NCBI GenBank assembly: GCA_944321455.1
Contig: CALULI010000007.1
Span: forward strand, 1-64,000
DNA: 64,000 nt
From: an uncultured Eggerthellaceae bacterium
Lineage (GTDB): Bacteria > Actinomycetota > Coriobacteriia > Coriobacteriales > Eggerthellaceae
Direction: 5' to 3'
Shown here: one piece after another, positions 9,536 through 18,207 of the stretch
Position numbering within the stretch: position 1 is the stretch's first letter
Layout: each line of letters begins with the position of its first letter
Made by a program: the position numbers and the translations under genes
Notes under the pieces: model-generated
The model's database searches: none
Told to the model about the DNA's origin: nothing
Seen by the model: the letters and a program-made list of their open reading frames with translations, nothing else

Positions 9536-9820
9536 TTAAGCTCCGCCATAACGGATGGACTGCGTAGGGCACAAGCGCAAGCAGCCAAAGCACATGAAGC
9601 ACTTGTGTTTTGTCCATGTTGGCACGCCTTCACTATCAAGCTGAATAGCTTCAGCGGGGCATACTCTTTCACAATAACCGCATGAAACGCAAAAATCAGT
9701 AACGGAAAAGTTGTCAGTATACAGAACGTTTTTCAGATCACTGACGCGGCGGTAAAGCCCATTCGAATTCTTTCCTGCTTGCTGCGTTTGCGCTGATTCT
9801 TTTGGCTGCTCTGTATCCAT
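9536..9820 (-). CDS. 2[4Fe-4S] ferredoxin-like protein
   Basis: 94 residues with two complete cysteine clusters in the C-terminal half, CVSCGYCERVCP and CFMCFGCLRLCP, each CX2CX2CX3CP, as in bacterial 8Fe ferredoxins. The N-terminal 40 residues are polar and unassigned. Monocistronic on the minus strand, convergent with the flavoprotein gene. It is presumably a soluble low-potential electron carrier for one of the anaerobic redox enzymes; no partner is adjacent. Confidence 0.88.
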   Translation of the reverse strand: MDTEQPKESAQTQQAGKNSNGLYRRVSDLKNVLYTDNFSVTDFCVSCGYCERVCPAEAIQLDSEGVPTWTKHKCFMCFGCLRLCPTQSIRYGGA

Positions 9821-9987
9821 AAGACCCCCATTCCCTCTCTTTGTGATTCTACTCGCAACAGGGGATCACCGATAGACACTCTTTATGCTCTGCATAAGTT
9901 CAGTAAACGTTAATTTGAAGCTAAACTTTCAAGGTGCTTAGGCAAAAGCCCTATCATTTTGTTAATAGCAGCGATTAAGGCACCACG

Positions 9988-11110
9988 ATGAAGCATTCAG
10001 TCAAAACAGGGCTTATTCATGTAGCACTTTTCATAGCGTGCTTTATTGCGGGCTGCATCATTGCATTTGGCTTATCGTTTTTCTATTCAGTAACGCACTA
10101 TTTTCCCTTCTATGTTTTGAGCTTTATCTTGCAAGTTTTAGCAGTAGTCGGCTACCCACTATTTGCCCTGACGTTTGGTTTAATTCGCGTTATTCGCTCT
10201 TGGCGCCAATGTAGGCCCATCCCCATGCCCTTCTTGGCAAAGCTGGTGTTTGGTCTGGCGGCAGCATCAAGCGTAGCTGCATCAGATTCGGTGGTAGATG
10301 CCATCATCCGCGGCGGAACCGCAGCGCATGGTACCAGAATAGTGGCCGCGCAAACACCTGGCAGATTACGCGCCTTTGTTACCACGCTCATTTTGTACGC
10401 ATGGGGCTACAGCCTCGTTATCGCTTTTATCGGAGTCTTCGTATTTCCCACGCAAGAACAACGTGAAGCTATGCTCTGGTTTGCATTCTTTGCCACACTA
10501 GCAGTTGCGCTCTACTGCGTTATAAGTCCTGTTGTTGTTACGCTTGCTTCTCTGAGACAGGAATACACAGAGCGGTGGCATACCGAAGAACCTGCAGCGG
10601 AGGCAGCAGCAAACCCCTTCGCTCTTGATCGCGAAAAGCGTCGTAAATACATCCGCCTCCCCAAAACAATTTCCCTCTGCACAATTGCCTACATCGTTCT
10701 GCTTATTGCGTTCATACTTCTTGTTCCTACTGATCAGTCACGCGCCTTCCTAGATCAGTATCAACCGATTCGGTATTTTTTCATCGTTATCACATTCTGT
10801 GCTCTCTTTGGATTTATCCCCTTCTTGGCCTGGTGGGGCATTTGCTCAGGCAGAAGTCTCACGCAGAGAATAAATCTCAACGGAGCATCGCTTACTTACC
10901 ACCTCACCAGTGGAACGGGACCTGACAGCGAAACAAAGACCTATGAGATCATCGCCGTGAGCAAAATGAAGGTAGGTAGGTCACCGTTGCATCCACGTTC
11001 ATGCCTATTTATCTGACAGAAGAAGATCGACCTATATTTGGATGCCAAAAACATTTGTTGATAACAACCGCGTTATTGCAGAACTGCAGACGCGCGTGAA
11101 AACAAACTAG
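9988..11110 (+). pseudogene. membrane protein with YcxB-like C-terminus, broken by a 4-bp duplication
   Basis: ATG 9988 opens a frame with five or six hydrophobic segments that stops at 11016. At about 10970-10980 the sequence contains GGTA twice in tandem. Removing one copy restores a frame that continues through HRCIHVHAY and IWMPKTFVDNNRVI to a stop at 11110, giving about 373 residues. The restored tail resembles the YcxB-like domain found at the C-terminus of small membrane proteins. A four-base tandem duplication is typical of slipped-strand mispairing, so the gene may be switched off reversibly. Function unknown. Confidence 0.65.
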
Positions 11111-11260
11111 AAGATAAAAGGAAATTACTACTCATCAGGCGTTATAGGGATAAATCATCACCACGTTTTGGCCTTCGCCTCGTCATTTGCCTCTGCGCCC
11201 CACCCTTTGCCTTGCAATGAAACTAAGCCCTCCTTTATTCCACGCAGGCCCAAACAACGA

Positions 11261-11285
11261 AGAAAGCGGCATGAAGCCGCTTTCT
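11261..11285 (-). terminator. terminator of glf
   Basis: AGAAAGCGGC (11261-11270) and GCCGCTTTCT (11276-11285) form a 10-bp perfect stem with a 5-base loop, 48 bases downstream of the glf stop. The minus-strand exit is T-rich (TCGTTGTTT). Confidence 0.7.
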
Positions 11286-11333
11286 CAGAATCTCAATTGT
11301 GGTTTTTTGCCGTGCAGTAAACCTGAAGACTAC

Positions 11334-12476
11334 CTATGCGCGAAGATCAGTGCCCAATTCGTCCTTTACCAGATCAAACGCTGCATCAATTGCCTTATCC
11401 ATGTCGTAGTATTTGTAGCCACCAAGACGACCAGCAAAAATAACGTTGCCCTCTTCCTTAGCAAGCTCAGAGTACTTTTCATACAGAGCCGTATTGCGGT
11501 CATCGTTGATTGGATAGTAAGGTTCATCGCCGCGCTCCCACGTTGCAGGATATTCGCGCGTGATAATGGTTACAGGAATTTCATTACCGTTAGCATCCTT
11601 ACCAAACTCAAAATGCTTGTGCTCAATGATGCGCGTATAAGGCACCGCACGCTCGGTGTAGTTAACTACCGCATTGCCCTGCCAGTTTTCGCACTCAATC
11701 TTTTCGCTCTCAAAACGAAGACTACGATACTCAAGTGCGCCCAGCTGATAGTTAAAGTATTCATCAATGGGACCGCAGTAGATCACACGATCAGCCACGT
11801 CAGGATTCTCAGCAATAAAGTCAGTATATTCAGTGCTCAGCAGAATTTCGGTATCACCAAACATACGCTGGACCATGGCAGTGTAACCGCCCATTGGAAT
11901 ACCCTGCCAACGGTCATTGAAGTAGTTGTTGTCGTAGATAAAACGAACAGGCAAACGCTTGATGATAGAAGCAGGCAGCTCGGTGCAATCCTTGCCCCAC
12001 TGCTTTTCCGTATAGCCTTTAACCAGCTTTTCGTACACATCGCGACCAACCAAAGACAAAGCCTGCTCTTCCAAATTCTTTGGTTCGTCTACTGCCTCAG
12101 CTGCCTTTTGCTTTTCAATAATCTCTTTTGCCTCTTCAGGCGTGCGAATACCCCACATCTTAGAGAAGGTATTCATATTGAAAGGCATGTTGTACAGCTC
12201 ATCCTTATACACTGCAACAGGCGAATTGATGTAATTGTTGAATTCAGCAAACTGGTTAACGTAGTCCCAAACAGGACGAAGAGACGTATGGAAAATATGA
12301 GCACCATACTTGTGAACGTTGATGCCGTCTACTTCTTCGGTATACACATTGCCCGCAATGTGATCACGGCGGTCAATTACTAAGCAGCTCTTGCCTACCT
12401 TGGCAGCTTCATGAGCAAACACGGCACTGGTAATGCCTGCGCCAACAATCAGATAATCGTAATGGTTCTGCTGCAT
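11334..12476 (-). CDS. glf: UDP-galactopyranose mutase
   Basis: 380 residues from ATG 12476 (MQQNHYDYLIVGAG), chosen because GGAAAGGA lies at proper distance; an ATG seven codons upstream has no such site. The N-terminal FAD-binding fold LIVGAGITSAVFAHEAAK and the family blocks GNVYTEEVDGINVHKYGAHIF, YNMPFNMNTFSKMWG and FAGRLGGYKYYDMDKAI near the C-terminus match UGM. The flavoenzyme interconverts UDP-galactopyranose and UDP-galactofuranose in the cytosol. Galactofuranose then enters surface polysaccharides. The gene follows, in the same direction, a GT2 glycosyltransferase, which suggests a glycan role for both. Confidence 0.95.
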   Translation of the reverse strand: MQQNHYDYLIVGAGITSAVFAHEAAKVGKSCLVIDRRDHIAGNVYTEEVDGINVHKYGAHIFHTSLRPVWDYVNQFAEFNNYINSPVAVYKDELYNMPFNMNTFSKMWGIRTPEEAKEIIEKQKAAEAVDEPKNLEEQALSLVGRDVYEKLVKGYTEKQWGKDCTELPASIIKRLPVRFIYDNNYFNDRWQGIPMGGYTAMVQRMFGDTEILLSTEYTDFIAENPDVADRVIYCGPIDEYFNYQLGALEYRSLRFESEKIECENWQGNAVVNYTERAVPYTRIIEHKHFEFGKDANGNEIPVTIITREYPATWERGDEPYYPINDDRNTALYEKYSELAKEEGNVIFAGRLGGYKYYDMDKAIDAAFDLVKDELGTDLRA

Positions 12477-12662
12477 GTGAGCATCCTTTCCTGTCATTTC
12501 TTCTATTCAGTACGCTTGTTATGCGCGTCTCTGTAATATGTTTTGGTGCTCTATATTGTTAGCTTGTGCTGTCCCGTTTTGTTTCATGCTATTTCATCTA
12601 CATCTACTCAGTATAGTAAAAGCCAGGTTAGCTACCTGGCTTATGCAGTGAGTAAATTCTTG

Positions 12663-13607
12663 TTAATCTTGATGTTTCTTAATATAGGCCTTGTACACAT
12701 CAAGTTCCCACTGCTTACGGTTACTCTTGGCAACGGTGTCCAAAATAGCACCCGCTGTGAAGGCAAGCGCCGCACATCCAACCAAAGCAACAGCCAAAAT
12801 AACCGATGGAATGCGGGGTACCAAACCCGTCTGGAAATACTCAACAATAACAGGAACACCCGCAATAAGGCCCAAAATCAAGAACAAAACGGTGATCCAA
12901 CCAAAGAACGCAAAGGGCTTATAGTCCTTAAACAAGGATGTAATAGCCTTCAAAACTTTCGCACCATCACCAAAGGTAGAAAGCTTCGAGTAGCTTCCTT
13001 CGGGGCGGTCGCGATAATCAATAGGCACATCCTTAATACGCCAGCGCTTGTCTACCGCATGGATGGAAATTTCTGTTTCAATCTGGAAGCCCTCAGACAA
13101 CACGGGCATGGTCTTCACAAATACACGATTAAACGCGCGATAACCCGTCATAACATCATCAAAGCCATAGCCGTAGATGGTTTTGATAAGCCAACGAACA
13201 AGATCATTGCCAAAACCATGAAATGCGCGGTCATTTTCTTCACCATAGCTGCCATTAGAAAGACGATCACCTACCGTCATGTCAGCTTCATCATTCATCA
13301 GCGGTGCCAACAACTCAGGAGCTGCTTCTGCAGGATACGTATCGTCGCCGTCAACCATAATGTAATAGTCAGCTTCGATATCACGAAACATCTGGCGGAC
13401 AACGTTACCCTTGCCCTGACGTGGCTCAAAGCGAACAATCGCGCCATGTTCGCGGGCAATCTCAGACGTTTTGTCAGATGAATTGTTGTCGTAGACATAA
13501 ATGTCTGCATCAGGAAGAACACGCTTGAAGTCATCAACAACTTTAGCAATGGTAATTTCTTCGTTGTAGCAAGGAATTAAAACAGCTACTTTTTCTGACA
13601 TGGGCAT
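12663..13607 (-). CDS. GT2 family glycosyltransferase with C-terminal membrane anchor
   Basis: 314 residues. The GT-A fold begins VAVLIPCYNEEITIAKVV, with a metal-binding DGDD motif in YYIMVDGDDTYPAE (about residue 90) and a downstream GYRAFNR block, as in DPM1/GtrB-like polyprenyl-phosphate glycosyltransferases. Two hydrophobic segments near the C-terminus (about 235-255 and 265-290) anchor it, as in GtrB. It probably transfers a sugar from a nucleotide donor to undecaprenyl phosphate at the inner face of the membrane. The neighbouring glf suggests surface glycan assembly, but donor sugar cannot be read from sequence. Confidence 0.9.
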   Translation of the reverse strand: MPMSEKVAVLIPCYNEEITIAKVVDDFKRVLPDADIYVYDNNSSDKTSEIAREHGAIVRFEPRQGKGNVVRQMFRDIEADYYIMVDGDDTYPAEAAPELLAPLMNDEADMTVGDRLSNGSYGEENDRAFHGFGNDLVRWLIKTIYGYGFDDVMTGYRAFNRVFVKTMPVLSEGFQIETEISIHAVDKRWRIKDVPIDYRDRPEGSYSKLSTFGDGAKVLKAITSLFKDYKPFAFFGWITVLFLILGLIAGVPVIVEYFQTGLVPRIPSVILAVALVGCAALAFTAGAILDTVAKSNRKQWELDVYKAYIKKHQD

Positions 13608-13631
13608 TCCTTACAAATTTCAGCGTAAACA

Positions 13632-13664
13632 AATAAGCCTGCACGCATCAATGCGCACAGGCTT
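13632..13664 (-). terminator. hairpin between peptidase and glycosyltransferase genes
   Basis: TAAGCCTG and CAGGCTTA enclose a CGCAT/ATGCG inner stem. On the minus strand the exit is T-rich (TATTTGTTT). It would end transcription from the pepT-like gene before the glycosyltransferase start at 13607. Confidence 0.55.
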
Positions 13665-13797
13665 AAGTATATCGGATTTGTTAAAAACGTGTTTCGCTAA
13701 GCAAGCGAAATGCTGGGCAAGCAAAATGCCGAACAGACAAAACAAGCTACTCAGACAATAAACAGGTTGTAGTCGCAAATGTGAGCAACTAGTTTGC

Positions 13798-14967
13798 TTA
13801 CTGTGCAGCCATCGTCAGCAAAATTGCCTTCACATAGCGGGCAGCGTTTTCCAAATCCTCAACCGTGATGTATTCGTCAACCGAATGGAAGTTTGTCATG
13901 CCAACGCCAACCGTTACTGGCTTTAAGCCCTTCGTGCTGAATACGTTCGCATCGGACCCACCACCTGAAACAAGATACGTAACAGGGAATCCCTTCGCAT
14001 CGGCAGCGTCTTTCAGCAGCTGCAAGAACGGATCATCCGTCTGATAGAACACCCCAGGATAATCAATCTCCCAATCAACCTGAACGCTTCCACCCAAGGC
14101 TTTTGCCTGAGTCTCAAACGCTTCCGTAATAGCTATTTGCTGCGCCTTTACGCGGTCCTCATAAACTGAGCGACATTCGCCTTCCACCGTACAATCATTA
14201 GCAACAACATTGATGGCTTGTCCACCGTGAATCATGCCAATGTTTGCCGTAGAAAATTCACTCAGACGGCCCCACTCAAGACTTGCCAGTGCCTTTGCAG
14301 CAATTTCCAAAGCGCTTACGCCCTGCTCCGGATTAACGCCTGCATGAGCTTCCTTGCCCGCAACGCGTGCCACAAACGAATAATGGTAAGGAGCACCCGT
14401 CACAATAGTTCCTGGTGCTCCATCAGAATCAAACACAACACAAGGCACGGGCCCGCCGTCCAAACAATCAGGATCAGCGCTTTGCGCTACGCACGATTTA
14501 ATAACATCGCGCAACAGCGCTTCATCTAAATACTTTGCTCCCTGACAGTTCTTTTCTTCTGCGGTAGTCAGCACCACCACAATGGAAGGGCGCGGACGGT
14601 CCATAAACAAATTCTCTTTAACACCTTGCAAAATAGCAGCAATGCCTGCTTTGTCGTCCGAGCCTAAAACGGTATCCCCCGCAGAGGTAATAACGCCATC
14701 ATTAATAACAGATTCAATCCCACAACAAGGCGCAACGCTATCCATATGCGCTGCCAACACCACAACACCGTGTGCGTTACCTGGCAAACTTGCCAGCAAA
14801 TTGCCCGTATTAGAGCCCGTTTGTTTGCCTGAATTGTCAAAACACACCGTAAAGCCCAGATTGCGCAGCGCCTCTTCACAATAGGCCGCAACGCCCGCTT
14901 CTTCAAAAGATGGTGAATCTATAGTCACCAGGTCAGTAAATGTTTTCAGAAGCTCTTCGGTTTGCAT
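13798..14967 (-). CDS. M20 family metallopeptidase, peptidase T-like
   Basis: 389 residues. Zinc ligands and catalytic residues of clan MH are visible: H in VVLAAHMDSVAP, bridging D in LGSDDKAGIAA, and the acidic pair in TTAEEKNCQGAKYL. A dimerisation insert follows (about 170-290), and the last metal-region His is in GVGMTNFHSVDEYI. This matches the peptidase T-like subgroup that usually cleaves N-terminal residues from small peptides in the cytosol. It begins two bases after a VOC-family gene, so the two form one transcription unit. Exact substrate unknown. Confidence 0.88.
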   Translation of the reverse strand: MQTEELLKTFTDLVTIDSPSFEEAGVAAYCEEALRNLGFTVCFDNSGKQTGSNTGNLLASLPGNAHGVVVLAAHMDSVAPCCGIESVINDGVITSAGDTVLGSDDKAGIAAILQGVKENLFMDRPRPSIVVVLTTAEEKNCQGAKYLDEALLRDVIKSCVAQSADPDCLDGGPVPCVVFDSDGAPGTIVTGAPYHYSFVARVAGKEAHAGVNPEQGVSALEIAAKALASLEWGRLSEFSTANIGMIHGGQAINVVANDCTVEGECRSVYEDRVKAQQIAITEAFETQAKALGGSVQVDWEIDYPGVFYQTDDPFLQLLKDAADAKGFPVTYLVSGGGSDANVFSTKGLKPVTVGVGMTNFHSVDEYITVEDLENAARYVKAILLTMAAQ

Positions 14968-14969
14968 GA

Positions 14970-15344
14970 TTAATCAACCTTCTTGTCTCCGTTGATAATT
15001 TCAATCCAACAACCATCAGGATCCTCAATAAAGTAAAGACCCATTTTTTCGTTTACAAAGCAGATGCAGCCCATTTCTTCGTGCAACTTATAGAAAGCAT
15101 CGTAGTCATCTACACGAAACGCCATGTGCGTATCGCGTCCACCATTGTCGTAAGGTTCCGTGCGGCCTTCGTTCCAGGTAAGCTCAATTTGAAAATCGCT
15201 TTCGTCGTTGTCAATAAAAACAATCTGCCAATCTTCGCCCTTAATACGACGTGATTCGGTCATGCCAAGTGCTTTTTCGTAAAACGCAAGTGACTTTTCC
15301 AAGTCCAATACGTGAATGTTTTCATGAACAATTCTTGCTTTCAT
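14970..15344 (-). CDS. VOC family protein (glyoxalase I-like)
   Basis: 124 residues with the two beta-alpha-beta-beta-beta modules of the vicinal-oxygen-chelate fold. Likely metal ligands are His in HENIHVLDLEKSLAFY, Glu in DFQIELTWNEG, His in RDTHMAFRVDDY and Glu in DGCWIEIING, the pattern of lactoylglutathione lyase (GloA). First gene of a two-gene unit with the peptidase. The family also includes dioxygenases and resistance proteins, so glyoxalase activity is probable but unproven, and glutathione may not be the physiological thiol in such a bacterium. Confidence 0.85.
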   Translation of the reverse strand: MKARIVHENIHVLDLEKSLAFYEKALGMTESRRIKGEDWQIVFIDNDESDFQIELTWNEGRTEPYDNGGRDTHMAFRVDDYDAFYKLHEEMGCICFVNEKMGLYFIEDPDGCWIEIINGDKKVD

Positions 15345-15424
15345 AGCAAATCCCCTTCAATCGTTACTCCCTTTTGCACGGCCGCATTGAGCCTGCGCAA
15401 AACCCAAACAAAAAGGCCCTAAAA

Positions 15425-15463
15425 AAGCCGAACGGTTGTGGGTTCACACCCGCCGTCCGGCTT
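15425..15463 (-). terminator. rho-independent terminator of metY
   Basis: Arms 15425-15435 and 15453-15463 pair with one mismatch, with a nested GTGGGTTCACAC stem in the loop. On the minus strand the stem is followed by a T6 run. It lies 137 bases after the metY stop. Confidence 0.78.
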
Positions 15464-15599
15464 CATTCTACACCGCTTAAAAAGAAGCGGTAGCTCTTGA
15501 TTTTGGTGTAATTGTTACTTTTTGTTTATTCACCTGTTGCTTCCTGTTGATCGGAATTTCTCCCAGCAACAAACCCTTCGCAAAGCGCCTGATCAAGTG

Positions 15600-16883
15600 C
15601 TACTCAACTGCCGCCAAAGCTTGCTCAATATCAGCAATCAAATCTTCAGTTGCCTCAATACCGCAGGAGAAACGAATCAAATCAGGGCTAATGCCTGCTG
15701 CTTCAAGCTCTTCATCGTTCATCTGACGATGTGTTGCATTAGCAGGATGCAACACACACGTACGCGCATCAGCTACATGCGTTGCAATTTGAGCAAGCTT
15801 CAAGTTCTTCATGAAGGTCTCCGCACCCGTGCGACCCCCTGCAACACCGAAGCTCACCACGCCGCAGCCACCGTTAGGCAGATACTTTTGTGCAAGCTCA
15901 TAGTTTTCATCCGTTGGCAAACCGCTGTAGCGAACCCAGTTCACTTTAGGATGGCTTTGCAAATATTCAGCAACAGCCTGGCCATTCTTAACATGCTGAG
16001 CCATACGCACGTGCAAGCTTTCAAGACCCATGTTCAACAAGAACGCATTTTGCGGTGACTGAATAGCACCGAAGTCACGCATCAACTGAGCCGTTGCCTT
16101 CGTAATAAAAGCACCTTCCAAACCAAAGCGCTCCGTGTACACAACACCGTGATAGCTTTCGTCAGGTGTGGTCAAACCAGGGAACTTGTCAGCATACTTG
16201 TTCCAGTCAAACTTACCCGAATCAACAATGCAGCCGCCAACACCACAGCCATGACCATCCATGTACTTTGTGGTGGAATGAGTCACAATGTCAGCGCCCC
16301 ATTCAATAGGACGACAATTCACGGGCGTTGGGAAGGTGTTGTCCACAATCAGCGGCACACCATGATCATGAGCCGCCTTCGCAAAACGCTCAATATCCAG
16401 CACAGTCAATGCAGGGTTAGCAATAGTTTCACCAAATACCGCCTTGGTGTTTGGCTTAAAGGCAGCTTCCAGTTCTTCGTCCGAGCAGTTAGGCTCCACA
16501 AACGTGCACTCCAGACCCATGCGAGCCATAGTGTGCGCAAACAAATTGTACGTGCCACCATAAATTGCCGTAGAGCACACCAGGTGGTCACCATTACCTG
16601 CAATATTGAACACGCTGAAGAAGTTTGCTGCCTGACCAGAAGACGTCAACATAGCAGCCGTGCCACCTTCAAGCTCACAAATCTTGTTAGCAACGTAATC
16701 ATTGGTAGGGTTTTGCAGACGTGTATAGAAATAGCCCGCTTCCTCCAGATCAAACAGCTTACCCATGTGTTCGCTGGTGTCATACTTCCATGTGGTGCTC
16801 TGATAAATGGGCACCTGCCTAGGGTCGCCATCGCCAGGATGGTAGCCGCCTTGAACGCAAATAGTGCTAACCGATTGTGCCAT
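15600..16883 (-). CDS. metY: O-acetylhomoserine sulfhydrylase
   Basis: 427 residues, PLP enzyme of the Cys/Met metabolism family. N-terminal IYQSTTWKYDTSEH is the substrate/PLP-phosphate region, the Schiff-base lysine is in THSTTKYMDGHG, and the C-terminal half contains FMKNLKLAQIATHVADART and the SCGIE motif typical of MetY. It joins O-acetylhomoserine with sulfide to form homocysteine. Divergent from metA, whose product would be O-acetylhomoserine, so the two form one functional module. The 267-base gap between the genes contains no SAM riboswitch that I can recognise. Confidence 0.94.
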   Translation of the reverse strand: MAQSVSTICVQGGYHPGDGDPRQVPIYQSTTWKYDTSEHMGKLFDLEEAGYFYTRLQNPTNDYVANKICELEGGTAAMLTSSGQAANFFSVFNIAGNGDHLVCSTAIYGGTYNLFAHTMARMGLECTFVEPNCSDEELEAAFKPNTKAVFGETIANPALTVLDIERFAKAAHDHGVPLIVDNTFPTPVNCRPIEWGADIVTHSTTKYMDGHGCGVGGCIVDSGKFDWNKYADKFPGLTTPDESYHGVVYTERFGLEGAFITKATAQLMRDFGAIQSPQNAFLLNMGLESLHVRMAQHVKNGQAVAEYLQSHPKVNWVRYSGLPTDENYELAQKYLPNGGCGVVSFGVAGGRTGAETFMKNLKLAQIATHVADARTCVLHPANATHRQMNDEELEAAGISPDLIRFSCGIEATEDLIADIEQALAAVE

Positions 16884-17150
16884 GTTGTCTCCTATCGCAA
16901 TAAATGATTGAAATGCAGTTGGTAGTTAAGCGGCATGTCACAAAAGCTTGCGCTTGTTTGCTGCGTTGCTGCGCCCCGCTTTGTGTCATTGCCTTTTGCG
17001 ATTATAATTCCGCTTTATTTCAGTTCAGGAAACAATCACGCACACGGCACAAGAAGTTTTCTATAGCCAGTTATCAATCCCTTGTTTGGGGTTTTAATTG
17101 ACCGTGCGGGTCCGTACAATAGCAAAAGAAATCACCAGAAAGGGTTTTGT

Positions 17151-18077
17151 ATGCCAATTAGAATTCCTGATACCTTGCCTGCAACCGGCATTTTGGAAAA
17201 CGAAAATATCTTTGTTATGACCGAGCATCGCGCTATCCATCAGGATATCCGTCCGCTTCGTGTTCTCATTTTGAATCTGATGCCTACAAAAATTGAAACG
17301 GAGACGCAGATCCTTCGTAAGCTTTCCAATACTCCGTTACAAATTGAAATTGAACTTCTGCAAACAGCAAGCCATGTTGGCACCCATGTTCCTGCAGAAC
17401 ATTTGCAGTCGTTTTACGTAAGCTTGGATGACATCCGCAACAAACGCTATGACGGCATGATTATTACGGGCGCTCCCGTTGAAAAGATGGAATTTGAAGA
17501 CGTCGATTACTGGCCTGAGTTCTGCGAAATCATGGAATGGGCCAAAACAAACGTATTTTCTACCTTCTATATTTGCTGGGGTGCACAAGCAGGCATTTAC
17601 TATCACTATGGCGTGCCTAAGTACATGCTCGACAAAAAGCTCTCTGGTGTGTTTGAGCACCGTATCTTAAAGCCAACTTCACCTTTAGTACGTGGCCTTG
17701 ATGATGTTGTATATGCTCCTCATTCACGCAACACCGAAGTTCGCGCCGAAGATATTGTTGCTAAGCAAGATTTGGAATTGATTGCTGTTTCCGATGAAGC
17801 AGGCGTATTTATTGCAAAAAGCACCAACAGCCGCCACTTCTTTGTGTTTGGCCATCCCGAATATGACACGGATACCCTGGCTAAGGAATACGAGCGAGAC
17901 ATCAACAAAGGCCTTGATATAGAGGTACCCGCTCACTACTTCCCTGACGATGACCCGACAAAGAAGCCTATTTCAAATTGGCGCGCTGCAGCACAGCTCA
18001 TCTACACCAATTGGCTGAACTACTACGTCTATCAGGCAACGCCTTACGACATTGATACGATTAGCGAAAACCGCTAA
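17151..18077 (+). CDS. metA: homoserine O-acetyltransferase (MetA family)
   Basis: 308 residues from ATG 17151 ([13 protein letters not shown]) behind AGAAAGGG; upstream in-frame codons lack a ribosome site. Class I glutamine-amidotransferase fold with the catalytic Cys in [16 protein letters not shown], His in FGHPEYD and the following Glu. Residue 111 is Glu ([15 protein letters not shown]). In this family Glu at that position gives acetyl-CoA specificity and Gly gives succinyl-CoA, so this enzyme should make O-acetylhomoserine, in agreement with the divergent metY. Homoserine would come from hom at 20102-21388. Confidence 0.94.
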   Translation: MPIRIPDTLPATGILENENIFVMTEHRAIHQDIRPLRVLILNLMPTKIETETQILRKLSNTPLQIEIELLQTASHVGTHVPAEHLQSFYVSLDDIRNKRYDGMIITGAPVEKMEFEDVDYWPEFCEIMEWAKTNVFSTFYICWGAQAGIYYHYGVPKYMLDKKLSGVFEHRILKPTSPLVRGLDDVVYAPHSRNTEVRAEDIVAKQDLELIAVSDEAGVFIAKSTNSRHFFVFGHPEYDTDTLAKEYERDINKGLDIEVPAHYFPDDDPTKKPISNWRAAAQLIYTNWLNYYVYQATPYDIDTISENR

Positions 18078-18097
18078 GTTATAAATCTTAGACATTA

Positions 18098-18130
18098 AGG
18101 GCAGCTAATGATAAAACCATTAGCTGCCCT
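18098..18130. terminator. bidirectional hairpin between metA and membrane-protein gene
   Basis: AGGGCAGCTAATG (18098-18110) and CATTAGCTGCCCT (18118-18130) form a perfect 13-bp stem with a 7-base loop between convergent genes. The T tract is weak. Confidence 0.6.
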
Positions 18131-18207
18131 CCAATTTCCAATTCTAGATTATTAAGAGTTTAGATTTTCTTTTAATTCATTATTTCAATAAGCCTACGTC
18201 GTTGCCT

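Noticed and set aside
11187-12383. 398-codon plus-strand frame
   Set aside because: Antisense to glf, which is certain. Composition (Cys, His, Arg, Asn-rich) is typical of a shadow frame.
16884-17150. SAM riboswitch between metY and metA
   Set aside because: I could not find the SAM-I core stems or a terminator between the genes.
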